A DNA stretch of 64,000 nucleotides from Cephalopachus bancanus (GCA_027257055.1 JAPVLO010000008.1:17732001-17796000), one strand, 5' to 3'; positions 12,400 to 24,486 are shown, counted from the first letter of the stretch. Notes: a model not told the origin generated them from the sequence alone. A program made the numbers and translations.

Positions 12400-12580
12400 G
12401 AATTTTGCTGGGGGATTCTGGGAAAATTTTATTCACATTTAAGAGAGGCTCAGAGGAAGAGATGTTCTCTCCTTTCTCTGGGTTATGCTGTATGTGGTGT
12501 AAGGCTGGGAACAGTAGCCAGCTCTTTATCCGTCTGAGGATAAAACCAGGGCCTGGAGGAGGTCAAGGAAATGGACACCA
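12400..12580 (+). repeat. Dispersed repeat, copy A (possible old LTR)
   Basis: About 165 bp (GGGATTCTGGGAAAATTTTA, AGAGAGGCTCAGAGGAAGAG, GTGGTGTAAGGCTGGGAAC, CTGGAGGAGGTCAAGGAAAT) recur at 14226-14396 in the same orientation with roughly 90% identity. The layout resembles the middle of an LTR. I do not know the family. Confidence 0.65.
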
Positions 12581-12639
12581 GGGCCATCTGAAAAGGAGGA
12601 TTGTGGTTGAAGGTGTGGAAGTTGAGGAGTCTGCCTGAG

Positions 12640-14100
12640 GAATGGGTTCCTGGGAATTGTGGCAGATGCTGTCAATGTCCCCTTGAAATATTCTCTTGGC
12701 CCATACTGCAGGTCATTTGTAACTTGGTAGACAGTTCCCATATCATGCCAGTGACTTCCAAACTCAAGCACGTGATTCTTCCTGCTTCATGGTTTCCTCT
12801 GGATAAGAATCCCAGGTTTTTACTCCTTGGGGAGGGGCAGTTCTGAAGTGTGCTCTACACAGTCCCTCAGAGGGTCCCCAGTGGGACTGGGCCACAGTTG
12901 TCTGTAGCAGCAAAGTACTTATTAACATATCCAGTTGCCCAATTTAATCATAATCCTCTGATCCCTCACTCCATCCTTGCTCACTCCAGCGGTACTTCTG
13001 CCCACATCTTTTTCAAGATCTGCTTTTGGAGGAACCCTAACCAAGAGAGCAACCTATAGCCCAATAGACTTCCGAGGTGGAAGCCCAGCTTCTCTCACTG
13101 GGCTAGCTCCGAGGTATTTTCCTCTTCCTTTCTCATGAGCTCCTGCTCCAGTTCACAACTTCAAAACTTAGCCACCAATTTTGTGGGAAGGGCGGGCTTT
13201 ATTCCCCAGGATTGTGGAAAATAACACATTCTCCCTAATGCTCTCCTCTTCCCTGGTGCCTGAAACAAGCCAAAAGTTTCCCTTATCCTGAGAGAAGGAA
13301 ACATAAGAAGAGGCCTTGTGCTTTGCCAATCTTGACGGCAATTTGTCAAAGTCAATTTGTTATCTATAATAATACTTGATGGGGTTATTTTTATAAAATA
13401 TTTTTGCAAATGAAATGAGAGCTCTATGTGGTTTATTACACAACTGATCATAACTATTAGAGTGGATCGTTATCCCAGGATCCCTTTCCTAGGTACTGCC
13501 TTTTCCTCCATCCTGGAATTAGAACAGAAGTTGCCATTTTAGTACCTGGTGACTCTCAACCCCTAGCTCCATTTAATTCATCTAGGGATTGACATTTAAT
13601 TCAAGCTCTGCCACTGAGACTTTTCCATGGATTTTTGGACCTGGGATCAGAGAGACCTTGATTTTAGTCTCTTTCCAGTGGCTAAAACTGAGAGGTAAAT
13701 CTTGGGAGCTGTCAGCAGCCAAGTTCCTGATATGTAGCTGAGTGATGCTAATATGCAAAGAGGAGCAAAAGTGAGTGATGAGGGAAGAGCCCCGAGCATT
13801 CATGGTTTTATTCCAACCATGGGCCAGCTGCATCTTTGGATATTGCCTTGGGCTGGCAAAGAACAGGGTTAGCCTTTTCTTAGATGCAGAGAACCAATCA
13901 GTTCTGTGTTTTGTTGAAGCTGATCTGAATTGTTTCTGTTACTTGTAACCCAAAAGTCCTAAGTAACACAAGCACAAGTTTCAAACTTTTGAGGTTATGT
14001 TGTGGGGTTCCAGCATCAAATTCTAGTTCTTCCTAAAACATTGTTGGATAACCATGGTGGACCTTATGGTATCCAGTCGACATCCAGCATACCCTTCCAC
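12640..14100. other. Mostly unassigned sequence
   Basis: The 13.00-13.06 kb part (GAGGAACCCTAACCAAGAGAG) may be the tail of an old LTR. No gene was seen. Confidence 0.35.
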
Positions 14101-14109
14101 TACTGCATG

Positions 14110-14430
14110 GGGATTGTCTGTAGCTCCAGCGAAGGGCTTGAATTATTAAGGCAATTATAGTAACCTCTATTCCTCTGCAGTGATTGGATCAGAAGTGGGC
14201 ATGTGATTCAATTTGAGGAAGTCTGCTGGGGAATTCTGGGAAAAATTTATTCACACTTAAGAGAGGCTCAGAGGAAGAGATGTTCTCTTCTTTCTCTGGG
14301 CTATGCTGTATGTGGTGTGAGGCTGGGAACAGTAGCTAGCTCTTTAGCCATCTGAGGATAAAACCAGGACCTGGAGGAGGTCAAGGAAATGGAGAGAGAA
14401 CCACTCTATGTCTGGTCTTCCAGTTTAGTG
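14110..14430 (+). repeat. Dispersed repeat, copy B (possible old LTR)
   Basis: 14226-14396 matches copy A at about 12.4 kb. Here the element seems longer on its 5' side (GATTGGATCAGAAGTGGGCA, CAATTTGAGGAAGTCTGC). It may continue to a CATGCTGACCAACAC stretch near 14510. Confidence 0.6.
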
Positions 14431-15212
14431 GACCGATGCATTTCCTCACAATTTAAGCTATCTGGATTTTTGTTGTTATTGTTCTGTTGTTTTTTTGCTG
14501 TTGAAAGCATGCTGACCAACACAAAACTCTCAGCCATGAACCGCAGAAACTGTTCTGTTCATATTACGTCTTCTGCATGCAGAATCTCTCCCCTCTTCCA
14601 TTTGTCCCATGTTTTTTCATTCTACTGGGATTAATCCTGGTAGATGGTGCCCTTGAGGCCTCTGATTCTACTTTAGCAAAGTAGACATGCAAGTATGACA
14701 TGCTTGCAAAAAGTTCATGTTTACTCTAATTTCCAAAAAGCTGATTTCTATGGAGGCTTGTTTTCTCCAATATGTGTTGCAAAATGTTGAGGTTGTTCTG
14801 TTTTTGCTTTTCTGGGAGTGGCTTTTTTTTTTTTTTTACTAAGAAGTGATCCCTCTGCAGTGTGATGCTTTGGCTGGTGTCTGTTCTCAACTTCAGTAAA
14901 CTTTCTCTGCCTTGTTGCTGTAGTCTCTGTGGCAAGAAGAGACCCTTTATGATAGAGGTCTTGACTAGGAACAGAACTGCCCCTCACTTCATTGTATAAC
15001 ACCATGGCACTTCCATGTAACAAAATCGACACTTTCTCTGGCAGCAGTAGTGTAAGGACATGACTGATGAACTTGAGGCTCTTAGTGCATGGGCCACCCA
15101 AACACACAGGCCTTTTTTGTTTTGAACTTTTCATGCTAATCATAGAGAAGGAGTAACCAATATAACATATGGGGGAATTACAATGGCTTGAGAAATTTCA
15201 AAAAGTTCTTAT
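14431..15212. other. Unassigned sequence
   Basis: Contains a T17 run at about 14824. A 131-codon minus frame ending near 14748 reads through that homopolymer and has no recognisable domain. Confidence 0.35.
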
Positions 15213-15502
15213 TATTTTTCGAGTCAGTCTCCCTCTGTTGCCTAGGCCGGAGTGCAGTGGCACGATTGTGACTCGCCACAACCTCAACCTCCTGGGCTCA
15301 GGTGAGTCTTCCACTTCTGCCTCCCAAATAGCTGGGACTATAGGAGCATGCCCCCATAGTTGGCTAATTTTTTGATTTTTTTTTTGTTGAGATGAGTTCT
15401 CACTGTGTTGCCTTGGCTGGTCTCAAACTCCTGGGCTCAAACAATCTTGCAGCCTGGGTCTCCCAAAGTGTTGGGATTACAGGCATGAGCCACCACACTT
15501 GT
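15213..15502 (-). mobile_element. Alu, older type
   Basis: Minus Alu with imperfect flanking CAAAAAGTTCT duplications, about 150 bp upstream of the PRPS pseudogene. Confidence 0.92.
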
Positions 15503-15783
15503 CCAAAAAGTTCTAATATTAGTGATTTTATATGCTCTACTGATATATTGGTGGGGTATTTTCTTTTTGTGTTGTAGTTCTCTTCTTTGCTCACATGGAA
15601 AGAGAATGAGGTGAAGCAGCATGTGGCAGAAATAGGACTATTTCTTCCAGAGCTGAGCTCCCTCCCTCCAGCCCCAACCCATCTCTCCACCTTTTTCTCC
15701 TCCTCTTCCAGCAGCAGTGGCTGCTCTTCCCTGCTCCTGCCGCCGCCACCTTGAGCAGTCCCCAGCTCCAGCAAGCCCCAGCT

Positions 15784-16729
15784 ATGACCACTATGGTGCT
15801 GCTTGGCAGCATCTCACATCAGGACCTCCCCAGAAGGTGGTAAATAAGCTGAGGCTGGAGCTGGTCAAGGTGGTCACCAAGAAGTTCAATGACTAGGAGG
15901 TCAGCATAGAGGTGGTGACAGTGTGAGAGGTTGCACTGAATATGTTATTCAGAGCAGCAGTGGGGAAATTAATGACACTTTGTTGGAACCTCTCACTGTG
16001 ACTGATGTGTGCAAAGCCACATGGTCCTCCAGAGAGAAGGCAGTATTCTCGCATCCTCCGTATTTCCAACAAGATCAAAAGGGCAAGAATCACGCTCTAG
16101 TTTCTGCAAAACTTGCAGCCAATCTGTTCAGTAGCTGGGGTGGAGCACACTGTTACCATGAATCTGCACCCTGCTCAGAAACGGGGATTCTTCAGTATCC
16201 CTGTGAATGGCTCGTATGTGCAGCCTTCAGTTCTGTGGTGGATCCATGAGAAAATTGCAGATAGATGAAATGTATCATTGTTTCCCCCCAAACAGGAGGG
16301 ACCAAAAAGGCTACATCTCTCAGGGACAGACCTAATGTAGAGTTTGCTTTGCTTCACTGAGAGGAGAGAGCTGAGGGGATAAATAGGATGATGTCTCTGG
16401 TTAGTATTATTAAAGATCGGATGACCCTCCTTGGGTATGAATGCTAAATGCATAAGGCACGTTATGCTACAATGCAGACAAGCTACTGTCTGCTGAAGCC
16501 ACTAAGTTTATGCGATTTTTACCCATGGAATCCTCTCTGTGTCACCTATTTCCAGAATTGATAATGCTGCCTCTGAGGCTGTCAGGGTTACAAACAGCAT
16601 TCTCCAAAGGACAAAATGACCTGCTGCTCTAAGATTCCAGTTGTCGATATTTTGGTGATTTTGGCTGAGGAAATACAAAAAGCACATGATAGCAAATAAA
16701 TCTCTTACTTGTTTGGCCATGTTCCTCTG
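15784..16729 (+). pseudogene. PRPS1/PRPS2-type processed pseudogene
   Basis: Phosphoribosyl-pyrophosphate synthetase makes PRPP for nucleotide synthesis in the cytosol and is normally 318 residues. Here 946 bp follow that protein from start to end without introns. Recognisable blocks are GSISHQDLPRKVVNKLRLEL and VVTKKFND near the N-terminus, EYVIQSSSGEINDTLLEPL about residue 45, a disrupted block near residue 125, NADKLLSAEATK near residue 230, and SYLFGHVPL at the very end. These lie in several frames and are broken by stops and frameshifts, and the terminal stop codon has become TAC. Lys after SAEAT favours a PRPS2-like parent over PRPS1, but weakly. The GC-rich 15650-15783 stretch could be retrocopied 5' UTR. 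The AT-rich sequence after 16729, with AATAAA at about 16799 and 17040, could be 3' UTR. The copy is clearly dead and old. Confidence 0.85.
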
Positions 16730-17417
16730 TACCTCCAGAATATTATGATTTCAAACACTGTATTCTAAATCTGAAAAGTCTGTTTGACCTTAGAACTCAA
16801 TAAAATACAGAGTGATGAATGTATAAATATCATCTCTGTTGTAGGTCTTGGAACCATATCTTTATGGTTTAAGGGGACAATGGGTAAGGGTAGAGGAGTG
16901 TTTGCTTTGCTTTTAATTGAGCATGTCTTGAATAAGAAATATCTGTGTGATTAACTTGCTGTGATAGGTAACTTTTACTTTGTTCTTGTGGTACTTTAAG
17001 ACCACAATCATATTATATAGTTGTATATAATCTCCTGTAATAAAACCTCCTTGTGAAAATTTATAGCTTACATATATAGGTTGCCAAAGATAATTTCCTA
17101 TTATATCACTTTGTGTGTGAGTTTACATGTAATAATAATATTATGAATATTTGGGCAAAGTCCTATGTGGAATTAGAACATTTCTTTTGAGTGAACATAA
17201 AAAAATCATGTACTATTTTGAATATTGACTTTTAGCGTTCATATAAACTAATTTAGTTATTTACTTAATTTGAACCAAACATTATTTAACTAAAAATGGC
17301 CACTGATCCATTTATTTCCTGATATAAACTAGCAAATCAGGGGCAATGTAATTATAAGTACATGCAGTTTTAAGAAAATTGTCTCTAATCCAACGGGCAC
17401 AACAGATATTCTCTTTT

Positions 17418-17704
17418 TTTTTTTTCGAGTTGGAGTCTCACTCTGTTGCCCAGACTGGAGTGCAGTGGCCACTCCCGGCCACCGCAGCCTCGACTTGCTG
17501 GGCTCCGGCGATCCTTCTGCCTCAGCCTTCCAAGTAGCTGGAGCTACAGGCGTGCGCTACCACACCCAGCTAGTTTTTTGATTTATTGTAGAGATGAGGT
17601 CTCACCAAGTTGCCCAGGCGGGTCTCGAGCCCACGGGCTCAGGCAATCCACTCATCTCAGCCTCCCAAGGCGTGTGATTACAGGCTGAGCCACCGAGCCC
17701 GGCT
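17418..17704 (-). mobile_element. Lineage-specific Alu
   Basis: Minus Alu keeping GCCAAGTTGCCC, or TCACCAAGTTGCCC here. Target duplication AGATATTCTCTTT. Confidence 0.95.
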
Positions 17705-17840
17705 GAGATATTCTCTTTAAGCTCATCATCATGTTGATGAGCAAATTCTGATTACTGTAGTGAGTTACAAATGAAGTTGGAAGATATATAGCAATCACTG
17801 TATATCTGCACAGTAAATACTATATACAGTAATTACTGTA

Positions 17841-18399
17841 TGAGGGGGAATCCCCCAAAAACCAGAATTATCTTTCAGAGGGCAGGCTCCTCGCCGTACA
17901 GGGGTCCCTCGGCTAGGTTGGTGTTCTATGAACCCATTGGCATTGTTGTGAGGATGCCTTCAACTTTAGTGACCTTTTTTTTTTGAGATTCTTTCCATGC
18001 ATTTGCCCAGTTCATGATGGGTGATTTATGAGCACACCTGCCCGCATCACACCGAGTGTTTTTAGTAGTTTTTGACTGAAAACCGCATGATTCCCATGCC
18101 TCACCCCTTCTATTCACCCAATCTTGCCCCGAGTGACTTTTTTTTTGTTTCCCCATGAAAAAAAGTCCCCAAAGGGAAACGGTTTGCTGATGTGGATGAG
18201 GTGAAATGAAAAACTGCAGAAGAATTAGAAGGCATCGAAATTGTTGAGTTCAAAAACTGCTTTGTGTAGTGGAAAAAGCATCTGGCTAGATGTATTGCAC
18301 CAAATGGAGAGTACTTTGAAGGTGACTGAAGTTGAGACATGTAAGAATAAATATACAATTTTTAATAAAACAATTCCAAGTTTTTTTGGGGTCTTCCCT
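17841..18399 (+). mobile_element. Mariner-type DNA transposon, internally deleted, copy 1
   Basis: The 559-bp element is flanked by TA on both sides (17839-17840 and 18400-18401). It has imperfect terminal inverted repeats of the type GGGACCCCCAAAAAAC. The 3' part encodes a decayed C-terminus of a mariner transposase. A frame resembling PxYSPxLAPSDFFLFP is followed by KRFADVDEVK, a region ending FKNCF, WKKHL and RCIAPNGEYFEGD, then a stop. About 200 bp of 5' non-coding sequence joins straight to the last third of the transposase, so the catalytic core is largely missing. Stops and frameshifts are present, so it is non-autonomous and inactive. Copies 2 and 3 are in the same orientation. Confidence 0.85.
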
Positions 18400-18856
18400 T
18401 ATATATCTTCATATTTCTAGTTCTTTGAGATGCAGTCTAATATATTCTTCCATTTTGTTCTTTTACACTGTATATTTAGTTTCTAGCTTCATTTTTTCCT
18501 CTATAATTTTTTCATGAATTTCTCTTGAAATAAAGACTGTCCTAAATCCAGTAGAATTCACTCAGTCAGATCCTTTATTTTGCATTTTGACATAAGAAAT
18601 AAATACATTTGCTATAAGTACCTCCAAAGGCACATGTTAAAAAATCTCAAGATGTTTATTTTGTCTAAAGGGTTTGACCCCACACAGATAGACTCATCCT
18701 GTACATGAGGGTGTTTGGGAGACAGACTAGAGTGTTGCATTGTACCAGAACATTCTGAAGATTTTGGCCACTGCCCAAAAGCACATTTAAACACTATCCT
18801 TTTATATATTTCTTTTTGTATTTGTTTGTTTATTCATTCATATTAAATACTTTTGA

Positions 18857-19127
18857 GGCCAGGCAAGGTGGCTCACACCTATAATCCCGAGGTGAGAAGG
18901 TTGCTTGAGCCCGCAGGTTCGAGACCAGCCTGGGCAACTTGGTCTCTACAATAAATCAAAAAATTAGCTAGGTGTGGTGGTCCATGCCTGTAGTTCCAGC
19001 TTCTTGGAAGGCTGAGGCATAAGGATCACTTGAGCCCAGCAGGTCAAGACTGTTGTGGCCATGAGCATGGTACTGCACTCCAGCCTGAGTGGCAGAGTGA
19101 GACTCCAACTCAAAAAAAAAAAAAAAT
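18857..19127 (+). mobile_element. Alu with internal deletions
   Basis: Plus Alu lacking about 20 bp after AATCCCGAGG and several bases before GGTCTCTACAATAAATC. Linker of lineage type. Confidence 0.9.
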
Positions 19128-19129
19128 TG

Positions 19130-20120
19130 CCTTTCACAGTCTGAAATAATAAGTATCTCAGGCAAATGATTGCTTTAACTACAGGTTTTTTTCTGAAAAC
19201 TATAGGGAGGGAACTGTCAAAGAAAAAGTACTAATAAGTAAACAAGTATTTCATTAGGATAATGCTCAAAAATTGCCAAAAGTGATGGTGGGGAGAACTC
19301 ACTAAGGGCTATGTTATCCACAAGCTGCAGTTTTCAATATTTTCCTAAGTGAGATGCCATACTAAGAAGGGTTGAGCTTCATATGCTTTCTGGCTGGACA
19401 AGCAACCTGAATAATTCAAATAAAAAAAGAAGGGGAGGTATGCCCAGGGTTCTCCATTCTGCTGAGTCTTTAAAAAGGGGAGACTACATTCTTTCATCTG
19501 AACTCTATAAGTTGGAAATCAAAGCTATTGATCAAACACATTTGAATAATATGTAGGGCTTTAAAGTCTAATATAGCAAAATTGAAGCTGTCAAATAACA
19601 TTTAGTTATTCTTTGATCCAGTGTATTATACTACATCTTGGAAAGAACTTTCAAGTGAGAACTTTATTTTAATCTGACAAGCATTATAGAATAACAGTTC
19701 ATATCCAGAAAGAATTGGCTTAGCATGGTGAAAGGAGACTTTTTGGAAACTGTGTAATAATTATTACTGTCGAGTAATATACAAAATCTGCATTTGAATT
19801 CATTTCTTAGAGAAATGAAAATATAGGGTTTTAAAATTTTTTTTAATTTTTAATTTTTTTAAAAGACAAAATCTCACTCTGCTGCCCAGACTGGAGTACA
19901 GTGGCACCATCATATCTTACCACGGCCTCAAACTCCTGAGTGCAAGTGATCCTCTTGCCTCAGCTTCCTGAGTGGAAATACAGTTTTATTTGCCAGTTTA
20001 TGAAGATAGTTTGACATGTAAACAATGACTAACCACAGAATGGTTAAATCTATCTTACTTAGAGGTAAATATTTTACTTCGAGATATTTCGAGTCTGAAT
20101 ATAATGAACCAGTTTTAAAA
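19130..20120. other. AT-rich unassigned sequence
   Basis: Apart from the Alu monomer at 19842-19975, nothing was recognised. Confidence 0.35.
19842..19975 (-). mobile_element. Alu monomer fragment
   Basis: A single-arm Alu piece in minus orientation (CTCACTCTGCTGCCCAGACT to CTCAGCTTCCTGAG). The rest is missing. Confidence 0.8.
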
Positions 20121-20227
20121 TAATGATCCTCAGACAGAAAACATGATTTAAATTAAATAATGATCCTCAGACAGAAAACATGATTTAAATTAAATAATGA
20201 TCCTCAGACAGAAAACATGATTTAAAA
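20121..20227. repeat. 37-bp tandem repeat, 2.9 copies
   Basis: The unit begins TAATGATCCTCAGACAG and starts at 20121, 20158 and 20195. The copies are identical as far as the third extends. Confidence 0.95.
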
Positions 20228-21210
20228 ATCTGTACCGTCTTTCCTTGACTTGATAATTGATTATTTTGCCATTTTTGTATTTTAAAGTATTTTATGCACA
20301 CTTGTTGATGGGTGTAGGCTGGATTCGGCCCTACTCAGAGACTAAGTTTCAAGGAGATTTGGGAGTTACAATCCAACCAGTTAATGACGATCATTTGTCA
20401 GCTGCTGATCCCAATGTTTGTCCATCTCTCGCCACTTCCTGGCCTGGAAGCTGTGATACCAGTCACATTTTCTGGTTATGTCTAAATCTGCTGAAAGCAG
20501 AGCGACTCAGTCTCTATCTAGTCAAATAAGGGAGTCAGAGAAATAAAAACATGTGAAACTCATTGAACCCCAGCCTTAAATTACACCATTCATCTTACTA
20601 ATATTCGTATTATACCATATTACATGTCAACAATATCCAGGAGTAGTATATTGTGGTATGTGTGTGAAATGCTATGTTTCTCCAATACTGTACTAAAATA
20701 TTTTAAATAAAATCATATAGCAAACTAAAACAACAGAAAGAATATCCCTTTCTTAAGAATATTTTATTGCTTCTTACTGAGGATTTCTTGGAAGTTGTTC
20801 TAGTCAAGTGTCTTCTCTGAGCTGAAGGAAGGAAAACGTATAACAAAACAGCTGGAATCAATTTAGAAACTTGTACATAAATGTTTCTAGCAACATTTCT
20901 CATAACAGACAAGAGATGAAAACAATTCACATGTCTAACAACAGATGAAAGCAACAATTTGTGGTATGTTCATACAATAAAATATTATCCATCCCTAAAA
21001 AGGAATGAAGTACTGATTTCTGCTATAACATGGATGATCCTTGAAAACATTACACTGTGAAAGAAATCAGATAGAGAGGTCATATGTGGTAAGTCCTTTT
21101 ATATGACATAGCCAACATAGACAGACCATAGAGATAGAGAGCAAATGAGTGGTTATAGTGAATGGGAGTAGGAAGTGGGGGGAGGGTGACTACTTCATGG
21201 GTACAGGGTG

Positions 21211-21494
21211 CTTTTTTTTTTTTTTTTTTTTGAGTTGGAGTCTCACTCTGTCGCCCAGACTGGAGTGCAGTGGCCGCTCCCGGCCACCGCAGCCTCGACC
21301 TGCTGGATCCGGCGATCCTTCCGCCTCAGCCTTTCGAGTAGCCGGAACTACAGGCGCGCGCTACCACGCCCGGCTAATTTTTGATTTATTGTAGAGATGA
21401 GGTCTCGCCAAGTTGCCCAGGCGAGTCTCGAACCTGCAGGCTCAGGCAATCCACTCACCTCAGCCTCCCAAAGCACGGGATTACAGGCTGAGCC
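21211..21494 (-). mobile_element. Lineage-specific Alu, slightly 5'-truncated
   Basis: Minus Alu ending at GGCTGAGCCAC, so it lacks the first bases of the family. ACAGGGTG flanks both sides. Confidence 0.93.
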
Positions 21495-21593
21495 ACAGGG
21501 TGTTTTTATGGGATGATAAAGTTTTGAAACTAGAGAAAACTAGTGGTTGCATAACATTATGAATACAGTAAGTACCACTGAATTGTACATTTT

Positions 21594-21874
21594 TTTTTTT
21601 TTGAGTTGGAGTCTCACTCTGTCGCCCAGACTGGAGTGTAATGGCCACTCCCGGCCACCGCAGCCTTGAACTGCTGGGGTACGGCGATCCTTCTGCCTCA
21701 GCCTTCCAAGTAGCCGGAATTACAGGCATGCGCTCCCACGCCCGGCTGATTTTTTGATTTATTGTAGAGATGAGGTCTCGCTGCCCAGGCGGGTCTCGAA
21801 CCCGCGGGCTCAGGCAATCCACTCACCTCAGCGTCCCAAAAGTGCGGATTACAAGCTGAGCCACCGAGCCCGGC
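21594..21874 (-). mobile_element. Lineage-specific Alu, 5-nt-deletion type
   Basis: Minus Alu only about 100 bp from the previous one and in the same orientation. Target duplication TGAAYTGTACATTT. Confidence 0.95.
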
Positions 21875-21899
21875 TGAACTGTACATTTAAAAATGGTTA

Positions 21900-22910
21900 A
21901 TTTTTAAATGCGATTTTTATCTTAATTAGAAAAAACTGGGAAGGTTTAAAAAAAATGTGAATCCCTACCACCCCCAACCCCACATTCTGAATTGCCTTCT
22001 AGGGAGCACACTGACAGGCAAGCTCACTTTATAAGGGATGTGAGGTGACTACCTGGTTTAGAGTGACTCATCATCATTTATTAAGCAATTTGGAGGCTCG
22101 AGAGCAGTGCATTTTAGGCAATTTGCTGATTCCTTTAGGTAATCCTAACACCGAGCCCTGTGGGTAGCAAGAAATAGCATGTGATTAGAGCAGAAGCAAT
22201 TACTCTTAGAAAAGCATCATTAATTTCAAAAGCTCTTGTCCTGAGTTATGTGGCTAAGTGAGACAAATTAGAATACTGTCTGGAGAAGAGACAGTGAAGT
22301 TGTTTCCCATTCTTTAGGACAGAAAAGAAACCTACTATCATCTGTTTCAAGTAGTTAATTCTCCTCTGAGGGATGGGAATGGTGGGTCTGGTAGAGTGCA
22401 GTGATTGGAAGGTCAGTCGTAAGAGGCCTATGGTCCTTATCAACTTTACTTCAAGCTGCTTTAGTTCTTTGCTGCTCTATCTCCTCTACAATAAAAAAGA
22501 GCTGTTTCATATTACCCATTGTCTCCATCACAGTGTCTTTCTGAGGTTTGATTAATTGTGTAGAAAGGGCAGGGAACATTCTCAGGAGACTGGGCTTCAA
22601 GGGTCTCTTCTGAGAGTCACTGCGTCCAGTCACAATTCTTGCCTTTTTCCTGGGTCTTGCTCTTCAGCAAAACAAATCAAAGCAAAGGAAGTTCATCTAC
22701 TTCTTAACAAGGCACTCAAAGCTTTTACACAGTGGATTCTTTTCCTTTTCACTTCTGGAACCCTACTCAGGCAGGATGTAAGACAAAAACAAAGACAGAA
22801 ACAGAAAAATGAAACCCATACCTCAATTGCTAATGAATGTTGTGAACATTTGTCGAGATTATCTACATGATTACCCGGAGTAGTTGTTGCACTCTCTCTG
22901 AGCTTTAAAA
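21900..22910. other. Unassigned sequence
   Basis: A 104-codon frame (22556-22870) has no family signature. No gene was seen. Confidence 0.35.
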
Positions 22911-22914
22911 TGAC

Positions 22915-23120
22915 ACATTGGGCACACAGTATGTGGAAGGCTTTGTAAAAGGTTCTTTGCAAATATTATGTCACTGAATGATATTTTGAAATATTACCCT
23001 GCATCTCTCTTTGCAAATGAGAAAACTAAGGCCTACAAAGATGGCATGACAAGCCCTAAATCTCATAGCCAGGATTTGAATGCAAATTTTTGCTTCCAAA
23101 TTTAGTGTTCTTTCTACATC
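22915..23120 (-). mobile_element. MIR SINE
   Basis: AAATGAGAAAACTAAGGCC, CTCATAGCCAGGATTTGAAT and TGTTCTTTCTACATCAC match inverse MIR. Confidence 0.7.
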
Positions 23121-23204
23121 ACAATATGTATATAGGTGATTTTCTTTGGGGCATGACTTAGTAGTTGCTGTGCCTGCACTTTCTCTTTCACCCTTCTCCC
23201 CTTT

Positions 23205-23236
23205 CTCCATAATAGAATCCCTCCATAATAGAATCC
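23205..23236. repeat. 16-bp tandem duplication
   Basis: CTCCATAATAGAATCC occurs twice head to tail, perfectly. Confidence 0.95.
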
Positions 23237-23239
23237 CTA

Positions 23240-24480
23240 GTCCTTCAAAAGAAAAGTCCCTACATTTTATTCAATATCCTGGAGTAATATAACTTCTGCC
23301 TTCATCTTTCCATTGAAATACTCTGGAAAGAGTGGCTTCCAAAGCAAATGGGTATATTAAATTCATGTATTTACTGCACCTCTCCAAGGTGTCTATACGG
23401 TTGGCCATCCCTCACTCTTATTGTGTTGCCTTGTCCTGGTCTCCCTTGGTCTTCCTTCCCTCTGAATGTCTCTCTTTAGTCTCCTTTGAGGGTTCCTCTT
23501 TCAATCAGAATGATAAACAGTGGAAATGTCCATATGCTGTAAAGAGAAACTCCATCACCACTCACAGTTACCCAGTGGTTGGACATCAGTGTGTTTCCCA
23601 AAGCCTGGATGATTCAAGGTAAATAGCACCACCCAAAGAACAAGCTCCAGTTCAGGCTGGGACCTAGTCTGTCTTGTTCACTTCTGAATTGGTCTGTCAT
23701 GGGTCTAGAAGGAAGTATTTTCTGAGTAAATAGAAAGAGTGATGAGTAGGAGGCCTCCTAATAGAGACTCTAGCCATGCCGAGGGTGCAGAAAATAGCCA
23801 GAAGTACTCTGAGCTTTCCTAGGCAACTGTGAAGGAATACAGTTTGACTAACACATAGGGCAGAAAGCTGGAGGAACTGCTGAAGGCAAGGTTAGGAAGT
23901 GTCAAAACAAAATAAAAACTGTGAAAGATTTGAAAGGGCCAAAGGAAAAAAAATGTCACTTACTGGATGTCTTATGGAATGCTGGGCATTGTCTAGTGCA
24001 CTTTTCCATAGTGTGTGATTCTATACTGGTCTGCAACTTTCACTGTCTTTCAGTTCTTTTACCACTCTGTAAGTTGTAGAATACGGATAGTAATGCAAAT
24101 GATTTTTATGTATAGAAAGGAAACAACTTTTTTGAAGTGGGTGCAATTAATTCCCGACTTGCTCCACCTCCAAACTCGACCATGGAAGCATTTTGTTTTG
24201 CATCTGTTAACAAATTTATTTCAATATTCCTCACGGTCTACATATATGTCTGCTCTGTGAACACACCTTTGAACTGGGCTTTTAACACCTTACCAGTTCC
24301 TCATGAATTAATGAGCTACATAAAATCTTTGATGTTTGTTCATTTTATATTTGTATGAGTATCATAATTTTACCCTTTATAGAAAATTACCCTCTAACAG
24401 AAAGCAGGCAGGAGTTAGGTTAGACAGTGAAAGCTATTTCAGAGAGTTTAGATTTTACAATGTCAGAGGGTTTTAAAGCT
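23240..24480. other. Unassigned sequence
   Basis: 24385-24480 (GAAAGCAGGCAGGAGTTAGG, AGAGAGTTTAGATTTTAC) may be an L2-type relic. Otherwise nothing. Confidence 0.35.
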
Positions 24481-24486
24481 GAAACA

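Noticed and set aside
12240..12638. 132-codon plus frame
   Set aside because: Half of it lies in a dispersed repeat that also occurs at 14.2 kb. No splice or domain evidence.
15650..15783. CpG-like promoter upstream of the PRPS copy
   Set aside because: The GC-rich stretch is better explained as retrocopied 5' UTR. It is short and the gene is dead.
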